Below are positions 43,865 through 55,262 of a stretch of 64,000 nucleotides of DNA, in pieces. The first letter of the stretch is position 1; every line of letters starts with the position of its first letter. The notes beneath the pieces are model-generated. The model was not told the origin of the DNA and searched no databases. It saw only the letters and a program-made list of their open reading frames with translations. The translations under genes and the position numbers were made by a program. The stretch is taken from NCBI GenBank assembly GCA_963580285.1, contig OY757015.1, positions 132,246,717-132,310,716 on the forward strand, given 5' to 3'. This DNA is from Lucinisca nassula (Eukaryota > Mollusca > Bivalvia > Lucinida > Lucinidae).

Positions 43865-44880
43865 TAAGAAGACAGCATGTATGACGGATAGCATAGTCAT
43901 GGCATTGAGCGTAGAGGAAAATCAGATTCTCCGTCACTGACAAAACCATAAGTACGAGCGTAGTCCTAACTCCATTGTTTGGTCAAAGCAAGCTGAAAGC
44001 TTCAGGTACCTTAACTAGAAGTATGGCGAACTAGTTCACACTCACATTCTGACCATTTCATGGAAGACGAAGACTAGGTGGCTCTCTTGAATTCCCACAT
44101 TCTGTTTTTGTTAGGAGCAAATGTGAGGCAATTTTCTGCCTTGGTTAAACTGCAAAGTAGTTACACAGTTTCATTGACCATTTCGAGATCGTAACATGAT
44201 AATCTTTATGGCCTATGTTTCATCTTGCAACAACATATCAATCATGGTTATGCGTTAATAGGTCCTTCAATAAAACATGGTGGAACACTTGAAATTTTAT
44301 CAGTTATTTTCTTACGTTTAGTTCTAATTTTCATATGGCGGGAACTACCCTCTAATCAGAATCTAAAGTGGTTTTGACATTTTGTTAACAAATCACAGGC
44401 CTAGTTTACATATAGCGGGTGTTTCAATCTATCCGTCGTACCCATGAGCCCATATAAAAGTGTCTTTTATGCCTCTACACGGGCACAAGCGCGGAATATT
44501 TCTTTAAATCACAACTCGTTAGGCATCTGCTATCAGTGATGGCATCTAAAATGGTCCCAGAAGATCTTGTTGACATTTAAGGTCCACATGCAGTTCAGTG
44601 GGGACACCCGTTGCTCCTTAATTGAAACGTCAATGGGGAATTTATACAGCATGACGTATACTGAATTTTGCAACTTTTTGCAAGAAGTGTAAGTTTCAGG
44701 CTCTGAGAGTTTCTTTCCTGGATTTGGAAAACGAGTACATAGAACTTACAAAGTTATGAGTCTTGTGGGAGCACTGACTCATTGAGAATTAATATCAAAG
44801 TAACGGAGGGTACCTCGCCAAGGTAGGTCTTTCTTTAATACATGTACTTAAAACCAGATACAAGAGATGCAAAAATCTCT
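43865..44880. other. Unassigned spacer
   Basis: About 1 kb without a repeat family, hairpin or motif-bearing frame that I can recognise; it could be single-copy DNA. Confidence 0.4.
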
Positions 44881-44884
44881 CAAA

Positions 44885-45072
44885 GGATTATACGTAAGCG
44901 GTTAACCAGTGCGCCAAAAACTGGCAACTGCTCTTTTTGAATCATCGGAATGGAGAGAATGACCGTAGAAAAGATTTCATGATCAATCTCAACGACACCG
45001 ACAGGTATCGAACCCGCGTCGTCCTGATCGCCAGTCAGACGCGCATCCGACTGAGCTACCGAAGCCGGACGT
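44885..45072 (-). mobile_element. SINE-E, 5' part
   Basis: Sense strand: A box 'tagctcagtcgg', 'gactggcgatcagg', B box 'gggttcgatacc', then 'gagattgatcatgaaatc' and 'gagcagttgcc'. The 3' module is missing. Confidence 0.75.
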
Positions 45073-45284
45073 TAAGTGTTGGCTACTCGGTCATGAGTGT
45101 AACTTTACCGAATTCAGTGCGACAGATGTACATTCGTATGTGTTGCTAGACACAAAAATTATGAAAAGCAAAATAGATGGGAAGCCTAAATGAGAACGTG
45201 TGAGCTAAAATATCTATATGGACCAAATCCCGCTAAAATGCATGCCACATTTTTAACCATTACCTCTTGGATATTTTTGTTCTG

Positions 45285-45493
45285 CTTTTACGGACCTTTA
45301 AAAATCATTTCACATATCGGGGCGATCCTTAATCAGATTCGGGCGAAAACTGGAGTACTCGGAGAAAAGACACCTGACCTTCCGTTGCAGAACTTGGCGT
45401 TTCACATGTGATCCGAGTGGGGCTCGAATCACAGCGGTTAGAGACCCAAAGATTAAGAGTTAGCGCCTTTACCAATCAAGCCAGGAAGGCCCG
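45285..45493 (-). mobile_element. SINE-B
   Basis: Mirrored V-domain 'aaactggagtactcggag', 'ccgttgcagaacttgg', B-box mirror 'ggctcgaatc'. Ends 'ccaggaaggcccgg'. Confidence 0.8.
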
Positions 45494-45512
45494 GTTAATC
45501 AATTGGGCATAG

Positions 45513-45793
45513 TGTTTGATTGATTTGAGGTTTAACGTCCCCGTCAACACTGTAAAGGTCATTTTGGAGACGTTGCTTCCGATGTTGTGGGACTTTTACC
45601 CGACATTGAGATGAAATGACAAATCAAGTCCTACCGCCCATAAAAACCGTTAGGGTTTAAAGAGAGGTCCGACTCGCATCACTTTTCCTGGGCAGGCTAA
45701 GACCTTAACTGTTTACCAGTACTCAAGTTCGGTCGGTTACAGCTCTGCGCGGAAGCATCGTGCAGCCCAATCTATTTCTCCAGGCCCCGATAG
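45513..45793 (-). mobile_element. SINE-A
   Basis: From 'gtttgattgatttgagg' to 'ctccaggccccgata'. No clear target duplication. Confidence 0.8.
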
Positions 45794-45808
45794 TGTCATT
45801 GTTTATAT

Positions 45809-46018
45809 CTGCTATCCAGCACAATCTGAAGATTTACCTCTGTTTACCGCAGTCATAATAGCATACTGAAGGTTGTCTTTAACCGCAGCTCGAAGTTCGC
45901 TTGTGTGAAGAAGTTTTTTGATGTACTGAAAACACAATTCCACAGGGTTTAATGTGGGCGCGAAAACAGGCGTGAACACGTATTCAGTTCCTGCTTCCTC
46001 CAACATTACAACCATAAT
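45809..46018 (-). pseudogene. DDE transposase C-terminal remnant (IS630/Tc1-type)
   Basis: The frame reads VVMLEEAGTEYVFTPVFAP then TLNPVELCFQYIKKLL. 'P.F.P.LNPVE..F..IKK' is the third-catalytic-residue block of DDE_3/Tc1-IS630 transposases (Glu in NPVE). Only about 65 residues are kept. It lies between two SINE-A pieces in opposite orientation. Not the same lineage as the mariner at 36463, which ends its block in D instead. Confidence 0.65.
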
Positions 46019-46021
46019 CTG

Positions 46022-46118
46022 TCCGACTCGGAACAGTCCAGCAATATTGGAAACTACGTCTCAAAAATGACCTACACAGTGTTGAAGGGGACGTTAAACA
46101 TCTAAACAATCAAAAAAG
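46022..46118 (+). mobile_element. SINE-A 3' fragment
   Basis: 'attggaaactacgtctc', 'gacctacacagtgttgaagg' and 'ggacgttaaacat'. Confidence 0.7.
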
Positions 46119-46239
46119 GTGTATAGCACAGTTGTCTTTTCTAACCAGTTCCTCTGGATTTAAACACATATTTCCATTATTGTCATATGAATGCACGGCC
46201 TCGTGAAAAAAAAAAATCAAAAACCGTATCTATATTGCT

Positions 46240-46557
46240 GGCCCCACCCACAATATTTGCGGTGTAGGGGTGGCACCGGGCTTAATGAAATAGATGGGCT
46301 GCATGATGCTTCCACGCAGAGCTAAAACCGACCGCAAACGAGTACTGGAACAGCTTAGATGATCTAAGCCTGTCAAGACAAAGTGATGCGTGTTGGACCG
46401 TCCATGCATGTACACCCTCTTAGTTTCATTGGGTGGCAGGTCTTGAGATGTCATTCCATCTCAATGTCGAGGTAAAAGTCACACAAAATTGGAAGCAACG
46501 TCTCAGAATGACCTACATAGTGTTGACGGGGACGATTAACCTCAAATCAAACAACAT
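46240..46557 (+). mobile_element. SINE-A
   Basis: From 'ggccccacccacaa' to 'cctcaaatcaaacaaca', with a GC-rich insertion in the first 40 bp. Confidence 0.8.
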
Positions 46558-46671
46558 TTGCGTATGAAATACCGTATACTCCAATAAGCAAACTGAGTTT
46601 TCTGCCCGCGGAGAAATTCAACGGCTAATTCCCCCTTCGTCCATAATACATGGTGACAACAAGCGACAGTC

Positions 46672-46953
46672 CGCACCGCCCATCGGGGCTTGGAGAAAAA
46701 AATGGGCTGTGTGATGTTGTCACGCAGAGGTATAACTGACCACACATGAGTACTCGTAAACCGCTTAGAAGGCTGAGCCTGCCCAGGCCCGACCGCCCAA
46801 TGCATGTAAGCCTTCGGTTTCATTGGGCGACAGGGCTTGAGTTGTCATTTCATCTTAGTGTCGGGTAAAAGTCTCACATAATTAGAAGCAACGTCCCTTA
46901 AATGACATAAATAGTGTTGACGGGGACGTTAAACCTCAAATCAATCAATCAAC
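46672..46953 (+). mobile_element. SINE-A
   Basis: From 'cgcaccgcccatcggggc' to 'caatcaatcaac'. The tail is CAAT instead of CAAA. Confidence 0.8.
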
Positions 46954-46959
46954 AAGCTG

Positions 46960-47620
46960 GAGGTTCGTCAAAATAAGGGCTGCTGCTGTGGAGAACGTCA
47001 ATGAAAAACTTGCGTGAAACGAAACAGACTATAGACAATCATCGGTACATGTAACGCTCTTGCACAAAACTACTTCTGATTGGTTATTATGCTTGAACAG
47101 TATGACGCAGTTATAAACAATCTGTGATTACGCGAGCCCAATAGATTGACACTTGTACGGCTGTTTTGCTAGATCTTTTTGCAATCGATAATATGTTATA
47201 TCTGACATGAAAGATGACATTTTAGCAGTGGAACGGGCGTCATACAGAAGACTCTAAGGGATCAACAAGGATGGAATACTCCGTTGCCTGTAGTTGTTCG
47301 TCGTTGTCAACACTTAATTTTGTTTTGAATCATGCTTTTCAGTAAGCTACTCACATAACACTAATGAAAACATTATTCAAACAAATTCTGTGTGTTTTTC
47401 CGTGACTGTTTTTCCCAAACTCCCCCTCTGTGACTTTTTTCCTACATTCGTAAAAAACTACCACTGAACCATTGCGGATGATTCTAACGAGCACCCGCAA
47501 TCTACATTTGCAGCCGAAATAATGAAAAATATCAAGCTTTTATAAATCAAAGCACTGAAGCACTTGTATCTGAGTCTAGGTTGGAAAATGATCCAGAACG
47601 GTAAGTAAACTGTTGACATT
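46960..47620. other. Unassigned spacer
   Basis: Only a scrap of the palindromic family is seen ('ttctaacgagcacccgcaatc' region near 47480-47505). No gene. Confidence 0.4.
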
Positions 47621-47637
47621 TCGCTTAACTTTTACAG

Positions 47638-47678
47638 TTTTACTTGTTTGATTTAAAGTTTAACGTCCCCGTCAACAC
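47638..47678 (-). mobile_element. Ultra-short SINE-A insertion (41 bp)
   Basis: Just the 3' end of SINE-A ('tttaacgtccccgtcaac' on the plus strand), yet flanked by the exact 12-bp duplication 'taacttttacag' (47626-47637 and 47679-47690). Confidence 0.8.
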
Positions 47679-47741
47679 TAACTTTTACAGACCTGCATTG
47701 TAAGATATTTGTATAGACCCTGATACGATATCGCGTACGTA

Positions 47742-47977
47742 AGCAAACACGGTAGACCATGATCAGACATCGCGTTCAACGGCGTCTGATCTGTGTCTAC
47801 ACTGTTTGTCAAACACAACACTTGATTCCAGTCCAAGTTCTATAGATAACACTCTGACGCAATACTCTGACCTCAACGCGGCTATTTTCTTATAAATTTG
47901 TTAAAACCACGTGGACTTTAGCAAAGAAAACCCAATACCCATTATAACTTCGGGTCGTTTGACAAACAATCGACCAA
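47742..47977. mobile_element. Composite hairpin element
   Basis: GTAGACC hairpin 47742-47810, spacer 'acttgattccagtccaag', GGGTCG hairpin 47951-47975 ('cgggtcgtttgacaaacaat'). Confidence 0.6.
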
Positions 47978-48002
47978 AATTGAATTTAATTTTTGAGATT
48001 TT

Positions 48003-48298
48003 GTTTGTTTGATCTGAGGTTTAACGTCCCCGTCAACACCGTAAAGGTCATTTTGGAGACCTTGCGTCCAATTTTGTGGGACTTTTACCCGACATTGAGA
48101 TGAAATGACATCTCAAGCCGTGCCACCCAATGAAACCCATAATGTCTCTAAGCATGGACGGTCCGACTCGCACCGCATTGCCTGGGCAGGCTTAGATTAT
48201 CTAAGCCGCTTACCAGTACTCTTTTGCGGGTCGGTTTCAGCTCTGCTTTGAAGCATCATGCAGCCCATCTATTTGGACAGGCCTGATGGGCGCGGGCA
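48003..48298 (-). mobile_element. SINE-A, complete
   Basis: From 'gtttgtttgatctgagg' to 'gatgggcgcgggcagg'. Confidence 0.8.
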
Positions 48299-48329
48299 GG
48301 ATTAATTTTTGTGATACAAAAGTATTCGC

Positions 48330-48440
48330 CGGCCTCTATAGCTCAGTCGTACGCACGTCTGACTGGTGATCAGGAGGACGCGGGTTCGATACCTGCTGGG
48401 GTCGGCAACATTCTTTCGGTGAGATTGATCATGAAATCTA
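48330..48440 (+). mobile_element. SINE-E, 5' part with tRNA-like head
   Basis: Head folds like a tRNA: 'ctatagctcagtcgtacgc' (A box), 'ctgactggtgatcagg' (anticodon arm), 'gcgggttcgatacctgc' (T arm, B box). Then 'gagattgatcatgaaatc'. The body ends early. Confidence 0.75.
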
Positions 48441-48869
48441 GCGGATAGCCAACAGGACAGTAACTTTCCCACAAAATTGCTATTTCGAGCGTAGTGCACA
48501 CGGTTATACATGTATATGGCTAAATATGTGACCCAACTGCGTTTGCTTTAAAATTCTTAGCGTAGCGCATACCTTGCAAAAACCCGTACGAAAAGAAACG
48601 AACTAATAAAAACGTAAAAAGCAGTATAGCGCGATAATTCGCATAACAATCGGTTTCCTACGCCTTAATATATTTGCTACGTTTTATTCTACGTTTTATT
48701 ACGTTTCAGGTGTTTTTTTGTAGTTATTGCTTGGTATCGCTTCCCTACAAAACGGCACAAAATTAATGTACATGTAGTAAAGCATAGCCCTCACTACGTA
48801 ACGGTGAGACTGAGGCTTTACTCCGAACCACGTAACGTAGAGGCATACACGTTTACGAAATTCGCGGAT

Positions 48870-49280
48870 GTATGGCACTAGAGAAGACGAATAAAAACAA
48901 GGATTTTTTGTATTTTTCGTGAACGTAATGTTTGTGGGGCGACATATATAAAGGTATTGTGGGGCTTTATATATGTATAATATATACATGCCTCATATCT
49001 GGGTTGGTATTGTGGGGCTCTATATATGTTTAATATATATATGCCTCATACCTGGGTTAACATTTTCTACCACTTAACTAGGTAAAATATGTATAGATAT
49101 AGAGATCAACGATATCGGGCTTGCGTAATGGAACTAAACAAAACACATAAAACGAAGGATTTACATTTTCGTGAACATTATGTTTGTGGGGCGACATATA
49201 TAAATTGCAATGTGGGGCTTTATATATATATAGTATATATGCCTCATATCTCGGTTAAAATTTTGCGCCACTTATCTCGG
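48870..49280. repeat. Direct repeats with TATATA-rich hairpins
   Basis: 'gtttgtggggcgacatatat' occurs near 48930 and 49181. 'tgtggggctttatatat' and 'atgcctcatatctgggtt' recur at about 48960-49010, 49010-49060 and 49210-49255. A related unit is at 27455-27530. Confidence 0.65.
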
Positions 49281-49554
49281 TTTAGACACGACCACCCCAT
49301 ATCATGACCAATTTCTATATACGTGCCATCAGGGTATTCACTGACCAGACCTTGTAATAATACCGTTTTTTATCATTAATACCGTTTATTAACGTAACGT
49401 TACTGACGCCGGAAGTAACGCCGGAAGTAACGTCGTTACGCATTGTTGCTATGTCAATAACTTAACGTCTTCTTGAAAATCTGTTAGAACAGTGAAACCG
49501 GTAGAAGCGTATAAAATATACAAAATTGTGTGGCGATATCGGACTTTGTTGATT

Positions 49555-49683
<129 letters not shown>

Positions 49684-49888
49684 TCTTGATCTCGCGTCTC
49701 AAGTTTTCAAACTTTGTCCGGAGTTTACCACTTCCCGTCTTTTTTGCCTGTGCATGAATCTTATTTCTTCTGCGAAAGAGGAAAAACATTTATTTTATTC
49801 TTTATTGTTAAACGCCAATGGTGGACAACTTTATTTCCCCCCACTTTTAAGGGTATAGTGTTTTCCCCGACCAACGGATCATTGAGAA

Positions 49889-49918
49889 ATCTATCTATCT
49901 ATCTATCTATCTATCTAC
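49889..49918. repeat. (CTAT)n microsatellite
   Basis: Seven CTAT units. Confidence 0.9.
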
Positions 49919-49926
49919 TGCGATTG

Positions 49927-50195
49927 GCCGACCTCGAGAGCTCAGTCGGATATGCGTCTGACTGGTGATCAGGAGGACGTGGATTCGATACGTGCCGGGG
50001 TCGGCAACACTCTGTCGTGGAGATTGATCATGAAATCTTTTCTACGGTCATTCTCTCCCTCATTGTCACCCTTCCGCTGATTCAAGAAGAGCAACCGCTT
50101 ACATATAAGCCTACACAGTAAAAGTGTGGATAGGTAAACTGTTCGGAAAAACTTACCTAGTGTTGACTGGGCCGTTGAACTACCCTAAAAACAAC
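49927..50195 (+). mobile_element. SINE-E, most complete copy
   Basis: tRNA-like head with 'gagctcagtcgg' (A box) and 'ggattcgatac' (B box), body 'gagattgatcatgaaatc', 'aagagcaaccgctta', 'agtgtggataggtaaac', and the 3' module 'agtgttgactgggccgttga'. Reference copy for the family. Confidence 0.8.
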
Positions 50196-50279
50196 TGTTG
50201 CGATCGGACACATTTGACCATTACTCTCAGGTGTACATTACACATACTCCAGAGTTGCAGGATGAAAGCTTAACAGTAA

Positions 50280-50523
50280 TCATACACCTTTTGCCATGCC
50301 ATCCCCGATGAGGAACTCATCTGGCACCTCTGTTTGCACTTTTGATTTGGCTTGCAACCTTCCGAGATTGAAAAGCTTCCCATCAAAACGATATATAATC
50401 GGTATACCATTGCCACCCGCCTGGAAAACATCTTTGTGCATGGAAGCGAACATCATGCTGAACAGTGTTGGGGCTATCACACAACCTTGCTTGACTCCAT
50501 TTGTCACAGGAATTGCGTCTGAG
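50280..50523 (-). pseudogene. Non-LTR reverse transcriptase fragment (RTE-like)
   Basis: The frame reads SDAIPVTNGVKQGCVIAPT then LFSMMFASMHKDVFQAGG and DGKLFNLGRLQAKSKVQT. NGVKQGCV-APTLFS is the block just before the catalytic Asp pair in RTE-like reverse transcriptases. The following catalytic box is ruined (EFLIGDG in place of a F-ADD motif) and the frame stops. It is cut on its 5' side right at the hairpin at 50531-50614. Confidence 0.75.
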
Positions 50524-50530
50524 TGATTAC

Positions 50531-50614
50531 ATTACATGATTAGTTTAAACAATGGTTTATTAGTGGCCGTATATAGTTAACTAATAAACTATTGTTTAAA
50601 CTCATCGTGTAATT
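50531..50614. repeat. Hairpin, 34-bp arms
   Basis: Left 'gattagtttaaacaatggtt' (50539-50558) and its mirror at 50585-50606 form near-perfect arms around a 16-bp loop. Confidence 0.7.
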
Positions 50615-50619
50615 ACGCA

Positions 50620-51800
50620 AAGATCTCTAACTTGTATAGGAGCAGATTCTCCCTGCACGGGGGTAGAGGGCTCCAGATAACGCCTCGAGTCGATAGACGG
50701 TGCATGTTTGGACACCGTAACTTTATTACCGCTGCAACTAATCGAACCCAAGAACCTAGAGAAAGAAGTGCGAGTGGGACTGGCCATGCATCTTTATTCT
50801 GTTGTATTCATAGAGCGAAAAGTTTTTAGATGTCATTTCATTTCAAAATGTTGACATTTTAAGTCTCGTAATGTAGTGTAATCACTCGTAAGTCATGGCC
50901 GAAAGTTCCCGTAAGGATTCTAAGTGCATAACCGCCATCTACCCCTTACGAGTCTTCCACGCGTGTATATTTGAACAGGCGTGATTTCATGATGCGCACT
51001 TCTTTTTAACCCACAATAACGCCTCTGTGGCAAATTATGGTCTTAAAACTTTACATAGTCATTAGTTCTTAACTAACATTACTATATTGTGATGGGTTCT
51101 TGCTAATATGACGAGAGAATGGGTGAAAATTGTTGAAGTGTGTTTATAAAACTCTGATGACACTGGATAAAGATGTTGTGACAGGCAGGTGAATCTATTG
51201 ATTTAGCCCCAGTTCTTGCCGGCCATTGTTTACATTTCGAAGCAGCATGTTCGACAAAATATAACCCCCGACTTTGACAGGACATACATGCAGAGCAGTA
51301 TAGTCCTCGTGGATGTGAGAGAAGCATCGGAAGGCCGGTCGGTATACTTTTAAAATGTCATCAGCTATGAACATGGAACTATTTACCGTACACTTTCGTT
51401 TACGCTAATTTGCAACAAGCCGTACACCACACTACTATTCGCCGTACAACAGGTAATTTACGTTTAGGCAAACACTTGTGTTGAAAGTACAATTTGAGGC
51501 GAGTTTCTTTTGCGAATTATTTTTCCATCATTGTTCTTTCTGATTAAGTGAAAAAACTTCGTTCGAAAGGCATAAACATTAAACAAAACAACAACGAACT
51601 TGCAAAATCCATTTTTTTACGGTACCAATTGTCGAATATTCGGTCAGTAATTGCACAATTGTGCGTTTTATAAGAAAGCGCTTCACATGGCAGTAGCAAA
51701 TTATGTCCACTACTGATATTTGATAACAGTAATCTTAACCTAAAGCTTACAAGCAGTAAAATAATCCATTTTCAAGAGGCACTCCTTCACCTGCAGCTAT
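50620..51800. other. Largely unassigned spacer
   Basis: 'gccgtaca' words near 51385-51450 recur, some inverted, near 54290-54355. No gene supported. Confidence 0.4.
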
Positions 51801-51802
51801 TA

Positions 51803-51855
51803 CTTTCGATTCACCGGGATTCTATTTCCGGTGTAGATGATAGACGGTGATGAAA
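51803..51855. repeat. Left arm of a long-range inverted repeat
   Basis: 'cgattcaccgggattctatt' and 'ccggtgtagatgatagacgg' mirror 53875-53930 with few mismatches. Confidence 0.7.
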
Positions 51856-52011
51856 TGATGATGAGTGTAAGAGACTGTAAATCATATATTAGGAATTTTA
51901 ATCAGACTAAATTGCTGGAGAAGCTCAGAAAAAACGTCAGTACAAAACATTGGGTAGTAATGTACAGCATCATGACAATATGCACCAGTAACCATGTGCT
52001 GTTACATCTAT

Positions 52012-52540
52012 TATAATATTATTATTCCAGTAATTTAGTGTTGGCCCAGTTACAGGTCTGAGGTCTGCTGTATTGGCCCGAGGCCGAAGGCCGAGGCCAA
52101 TACAGCTGACCGAGGACCCGTAGCTTTGCCAATACAAAAATACTTGATTAATGACAATTTTATAAATTGACATAATTAAAAAACATGATTTATGATTTTT
52201 GATCTGCAGTTAATATTGGTTTACCTGGTGTAATACAGGATAGTCAATTAATAAGGTCATTTATTAATTGACGATCCTGTATTGATTGGAGGTCATCCGT
52301 ATTAACACCAGGTCAATTAATATTAACCAGAGTTCAAGTGATAATACGCTGAAGTCAAAAATCATTTTTTTAATTGTGTCAATTAATAAAATTGTCATTA
52401 AGTAATTTTGTATTTGCCTATAGCTATTTACAGGTCTTCATTCAGCTGTATTGGCCTTCGACCATTACAGCAGACCTCAGACCTGTAACTGGGCCGATTC
52501 GAATTTACTTCATTAATAACATTATAATATTGTTATCCAT
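52012..52540. mobile_element. Large fold-back element (~530 bp)
   Basis: The outer arms 'ggcccagttacaggtctgag' (52043) and mirror 'ctcagacctgtaactgggcc' (52477) pair, as do 'aaaatcatgatttatg'-type inner stretches and 'ctggtgtaatacaggat' with 'atcctgtatt'. The centre is near 52260. Extra small palindromes ('ggccgaaggcc') lie in the arms. Flanks 'ttataatatt' on both sides could be a target duplication. Non-coding. Confidence 0.7.
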
Positions 52541-52617
52541 TCAATAACACCAATGTTATAATTATGATAAACATAGATCTCACACTTGTGAATATTACCA
52601 ATGACATCATATAGAGA

Positions 52618-52812
52618 ATACCAGGCCCCAATATCAGGCAAGGCTTCGAGAATGCTTGTAGAATCGCGCGGCTTGCCGAGCGATTCTACTTGCGTTCTCG
52701 AAGCCCAGCCTGATACCCCATTTTGTGAATGGCAGGGCATAAAAAGGGCAATGTCATGTTGACCTGATAAAACTCACTTGTCCTGAGATAGCATATCTTT
52801 ATCAGGTCAATG
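52618..52812. repeat. Two adjacent hairpins
   Basis: First, 52618-52720: 'ggcttcgagaatgcttgtag' with mirror 'ctacttgcgttctcgaagcc'. Second, 52759-52812: 'ttgacctgataaa' with mirror 'tttatcaggtcaa'. Confidence 0.65.
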
Positions 52813-53214
52813 TGTTACAATGCAATTATTATAGGGGGTAACTGATAAAATAAATTCCAAAGGGAGATTGCCTCTTACATGAGATTTTCGTTTTCTAGTA
52901 TAACTTCATTGGTGCCAAGGAAAAAGAAGGAAACAGAACTAATTATATTAATGTGACAATTCTTGTTCTCTCTGAAATATTATTATTCATACATATATAT
53001 TTTTTAACAAATCACTTCATATATAATTATATTGTAAGATACAAAACTATTGTTTCTGTTCATAATTGGGCCCTGTCAAGCGATTTTGGTACTGGCAGAT
53101 TTTTCCACCATTTTTCTAAGGGAGACAGCATTCGGGACTTTCTGTGACAATGTGACCACTAAAAAGCTAAGGATGCTTTGCACAACTGTACACTCAATTT
53201 TTTTGAAAATGTGA

Positions 53215-53316
53215 GCGTTTGAGTTTAACGTCTCACCAACAGCTAAGGTCATACGGAGACGGGACCTCGGTTAAAGGACTCATCCGAAAGTCTGGAGAAG
53301 CCCGGGATCGATCCTG
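53215..53316 (-). mobile_element. SINE-C, 5'-truncated
   Basis: From 'gcgtttgagtttaacgtctc' to 'cccgggatcgatcctg' (B box kept, A box lost). Exact 12-bp duplication 'ttgaaaatgtga' at 53203-53214 and 53317-53328. Confidence 0.85.
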
Positions 53317-53362
53317 TTGAAAATGTGAAGGAAATCATCAGATGCTGTGTTCTGCACATTAT

Positions 53363-53663
53363 GAGCACGCCTAAACAAAATCATTGTAAGTTTTACCACC
53401 CAAAAATTGAAACTTTAAAGATGAAAAATTGTGATATTTTTCTTATTTCTGCTAAAGATATAGTTTTGGGGTATATGTTAGAACCATCTCATCATCGAGG
53501 TGGTTCTCACGAGTACCCACAAACTCATCAAGGCAATTCCAAAGAATACTTGCAAACTATGTTTTTGAGCAGAAATACGGAAAATAATGTATATCCCTGT
53601 TAATCCCAGTTTTACTGTATAAAAGTGGAGTTCAAGGGGTTCAAAATTATATAGGCATGTCTT
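53363..53663. mobile_element. Palindromic GAGGCGG element
   Basis: Ends 'gagcacgcctaaac' and 'ataggcatgtcttg'; core partly duplicated ('ctcatcatcgagg', 'ctcatcaagg'). Confidence 0.65.
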
Positions 53664-53874
53664 GATGATAATAGAATGTTGGTACCTTCACGAGGCAGTT
53701 CAAAAGAGCACCCAAAATCTATGTTTGGAGTATAAATAATAAAAATATTACACAATTTCATCAGAAAAATAACCATTTCTGGAATATGTAAGAATGCACT
53801 ATATCACACAGATGTGGTCGCAACGTGTAAGGTAGGTTTTCTTATGATGGAGACCGGAGAACTTCATAAATTCT

Positions 53875-53935
53875 ACATGAACACCGTCTATCATCGACAC
53901 CGGAAATAGAATCCCGGTGAATCGATACAAAGCGA
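53875..53935. repeat. Right arm of a long-range inverted repeat
   Basis: Mirror of 51803-51855: 'ccgtctatcatcgacaccgg' and 'aatagaatcccggtgaatcg'. Confidence 0.7.
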
Positions 53936-53939
53936 AAGT

Positions 53940-54430
53940 AGGCATGGAGCACGGTGAGTGTAGCCTTCATTCCTGATCTATTTTCTGCAAGTGCAGGGTA
54001 AATTGATTTCCTTGAAATGACAGGGGGATTTCTGCAACATTTATGCGTTTTTCGAAGCTGTATGTCTCGATTTAAAGTCAAGAACACAAGTTTATCGATG
54101 CTTGGTACTGACTGAAGACCAGCATTTTCGAAAATCGGTTTCAGATTTTATAATTTCTTGATTTATTTCCGCTCAAACTTGCTTTTACCTGTTTCCGTTT
54201 ATAACGGGCAGTAAATGAAAACTTTCTCTGGTTATGATTTTATCATGCACTAAGCATATTTATTAAAAACTAAAAATCCATGTGTACGGCGTTTAGTTAT
54301 TTACAACCAGATAGCTGTACGGAATATAGTCAAAAAAGTGTACGGCGAATAGGAATGGCTACTCTTTATTCAGAATCAGAAATGTTACTGATGACACGTC
54401 AAATGACATTCATACACCAGGACCTGTGAT
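53940..54430. other. Unassigned stretch
   Basis: Contains 'gtgtacggcg' words that mirror those near 51385-51450. No motif in any frame. Confidence 0.4.
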
Positions 54431-54436
54431 GGGAAG

Positions 54437-55262
54437 TTAGTCCCTAGCTCTCATTAAAGAGGTAAACTTAGATACACAATCCTCAGCCTTTTCAGCTGCT
54501 GAAATAATCGTATCGGGAATGGCATTCCAATCTCTAATAGTTCGGGGGAAGTATGATTCTTTATAAATGTCAGTTTTTGCAGTAAGGGTCTGAAACTCCA
54601 TTCCAATGAATGATGATTGCATTTAACGGGCTTAAATTTCATGTCCCATTTTCGGGCCCAACTTCCTGGTCTATCTATATCATTCTGAAGTTTCAGTGAA
54701 TCATCTGGATCTCTAATTTCCTGGTAGCAAACACAATCGTCTGCGAACAGTCTTATTGCTGAGTCAGTGTCAGTGGAAACAACATTGATGTACAGGGAGA
54801 ATAGCATTGAACCAAGAACAGTCCCTTGTGGGACTCCAGACAAAACTGGTGCCCGCTCTGAAGATTCAACATTAACAACAACAACGCGGTTTTCTGTAGC
54901 AAAGAAAGGAATCTATCCATATGAGAGTATTTCCCCCAATGCGATAACCAAATAGCTTAGATTTAAGTAGTTCATGTGGTGTGGTGTCAAAAGCTGTCTT
55001 GAAGTCCAGAATAAATGTGTCTACCTGTCCCCCTTTGTCCAAGATTTTTGCCCAATCATTAATAGTTGTTCTCAACTGAATTTCACAACTATGCCTTTTC
55101 CTTAATGCATGTTATCTTTCTGACAAAAGTTTATGTTCATCCAAGTGGGCCATGAAGTTTGAGCAGACTATATGTTCAAGCAATTTACACAGAACACAAG
55201 TCAGAGACATAGGGTGATAATTATGATTAAGAGCCCTATCTCCTTTTTTTGAAGTGTGGGCA
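54437..55262 (-). pseudogene. CR1-like LINE reverse transcriptase fragment A
   Basis: Minus-strand pieces in order: KKGDRALNHNYHPMSLTC, LLEHIVCSNFMAHLDEH, a stop, DTFILDFKTAFDTTPHELL (catalytic block A), SGVPQGTVLGSMLFSLYIN, RLFADDCVCY (catalytic FADD intact), a deletion or frameshift after VKCNH, then the C-terminal block SYFPRTIRDWNAIPDT. That order is the CR1/jockey reverse transcriptase and C-terminal domain. The 5' part (endonuclease) is absent, as expected for a 5'-truncated LINE, and several breaks make it inactive. Confidence 0.85.

Noticed and set aside
48330..48407. Possible functional tRNA gene
   Set aside because: The sequence folds like a tRNA but continues into the SINE-E body, and related heads occur at 49927 and 44885; the stems have mismatches. 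Better read as a SINE head.
53842..54087. 81-residue ORF as a gene
   Set aside because: Overlaps the arm of the long-range inverted repeat; no motif.
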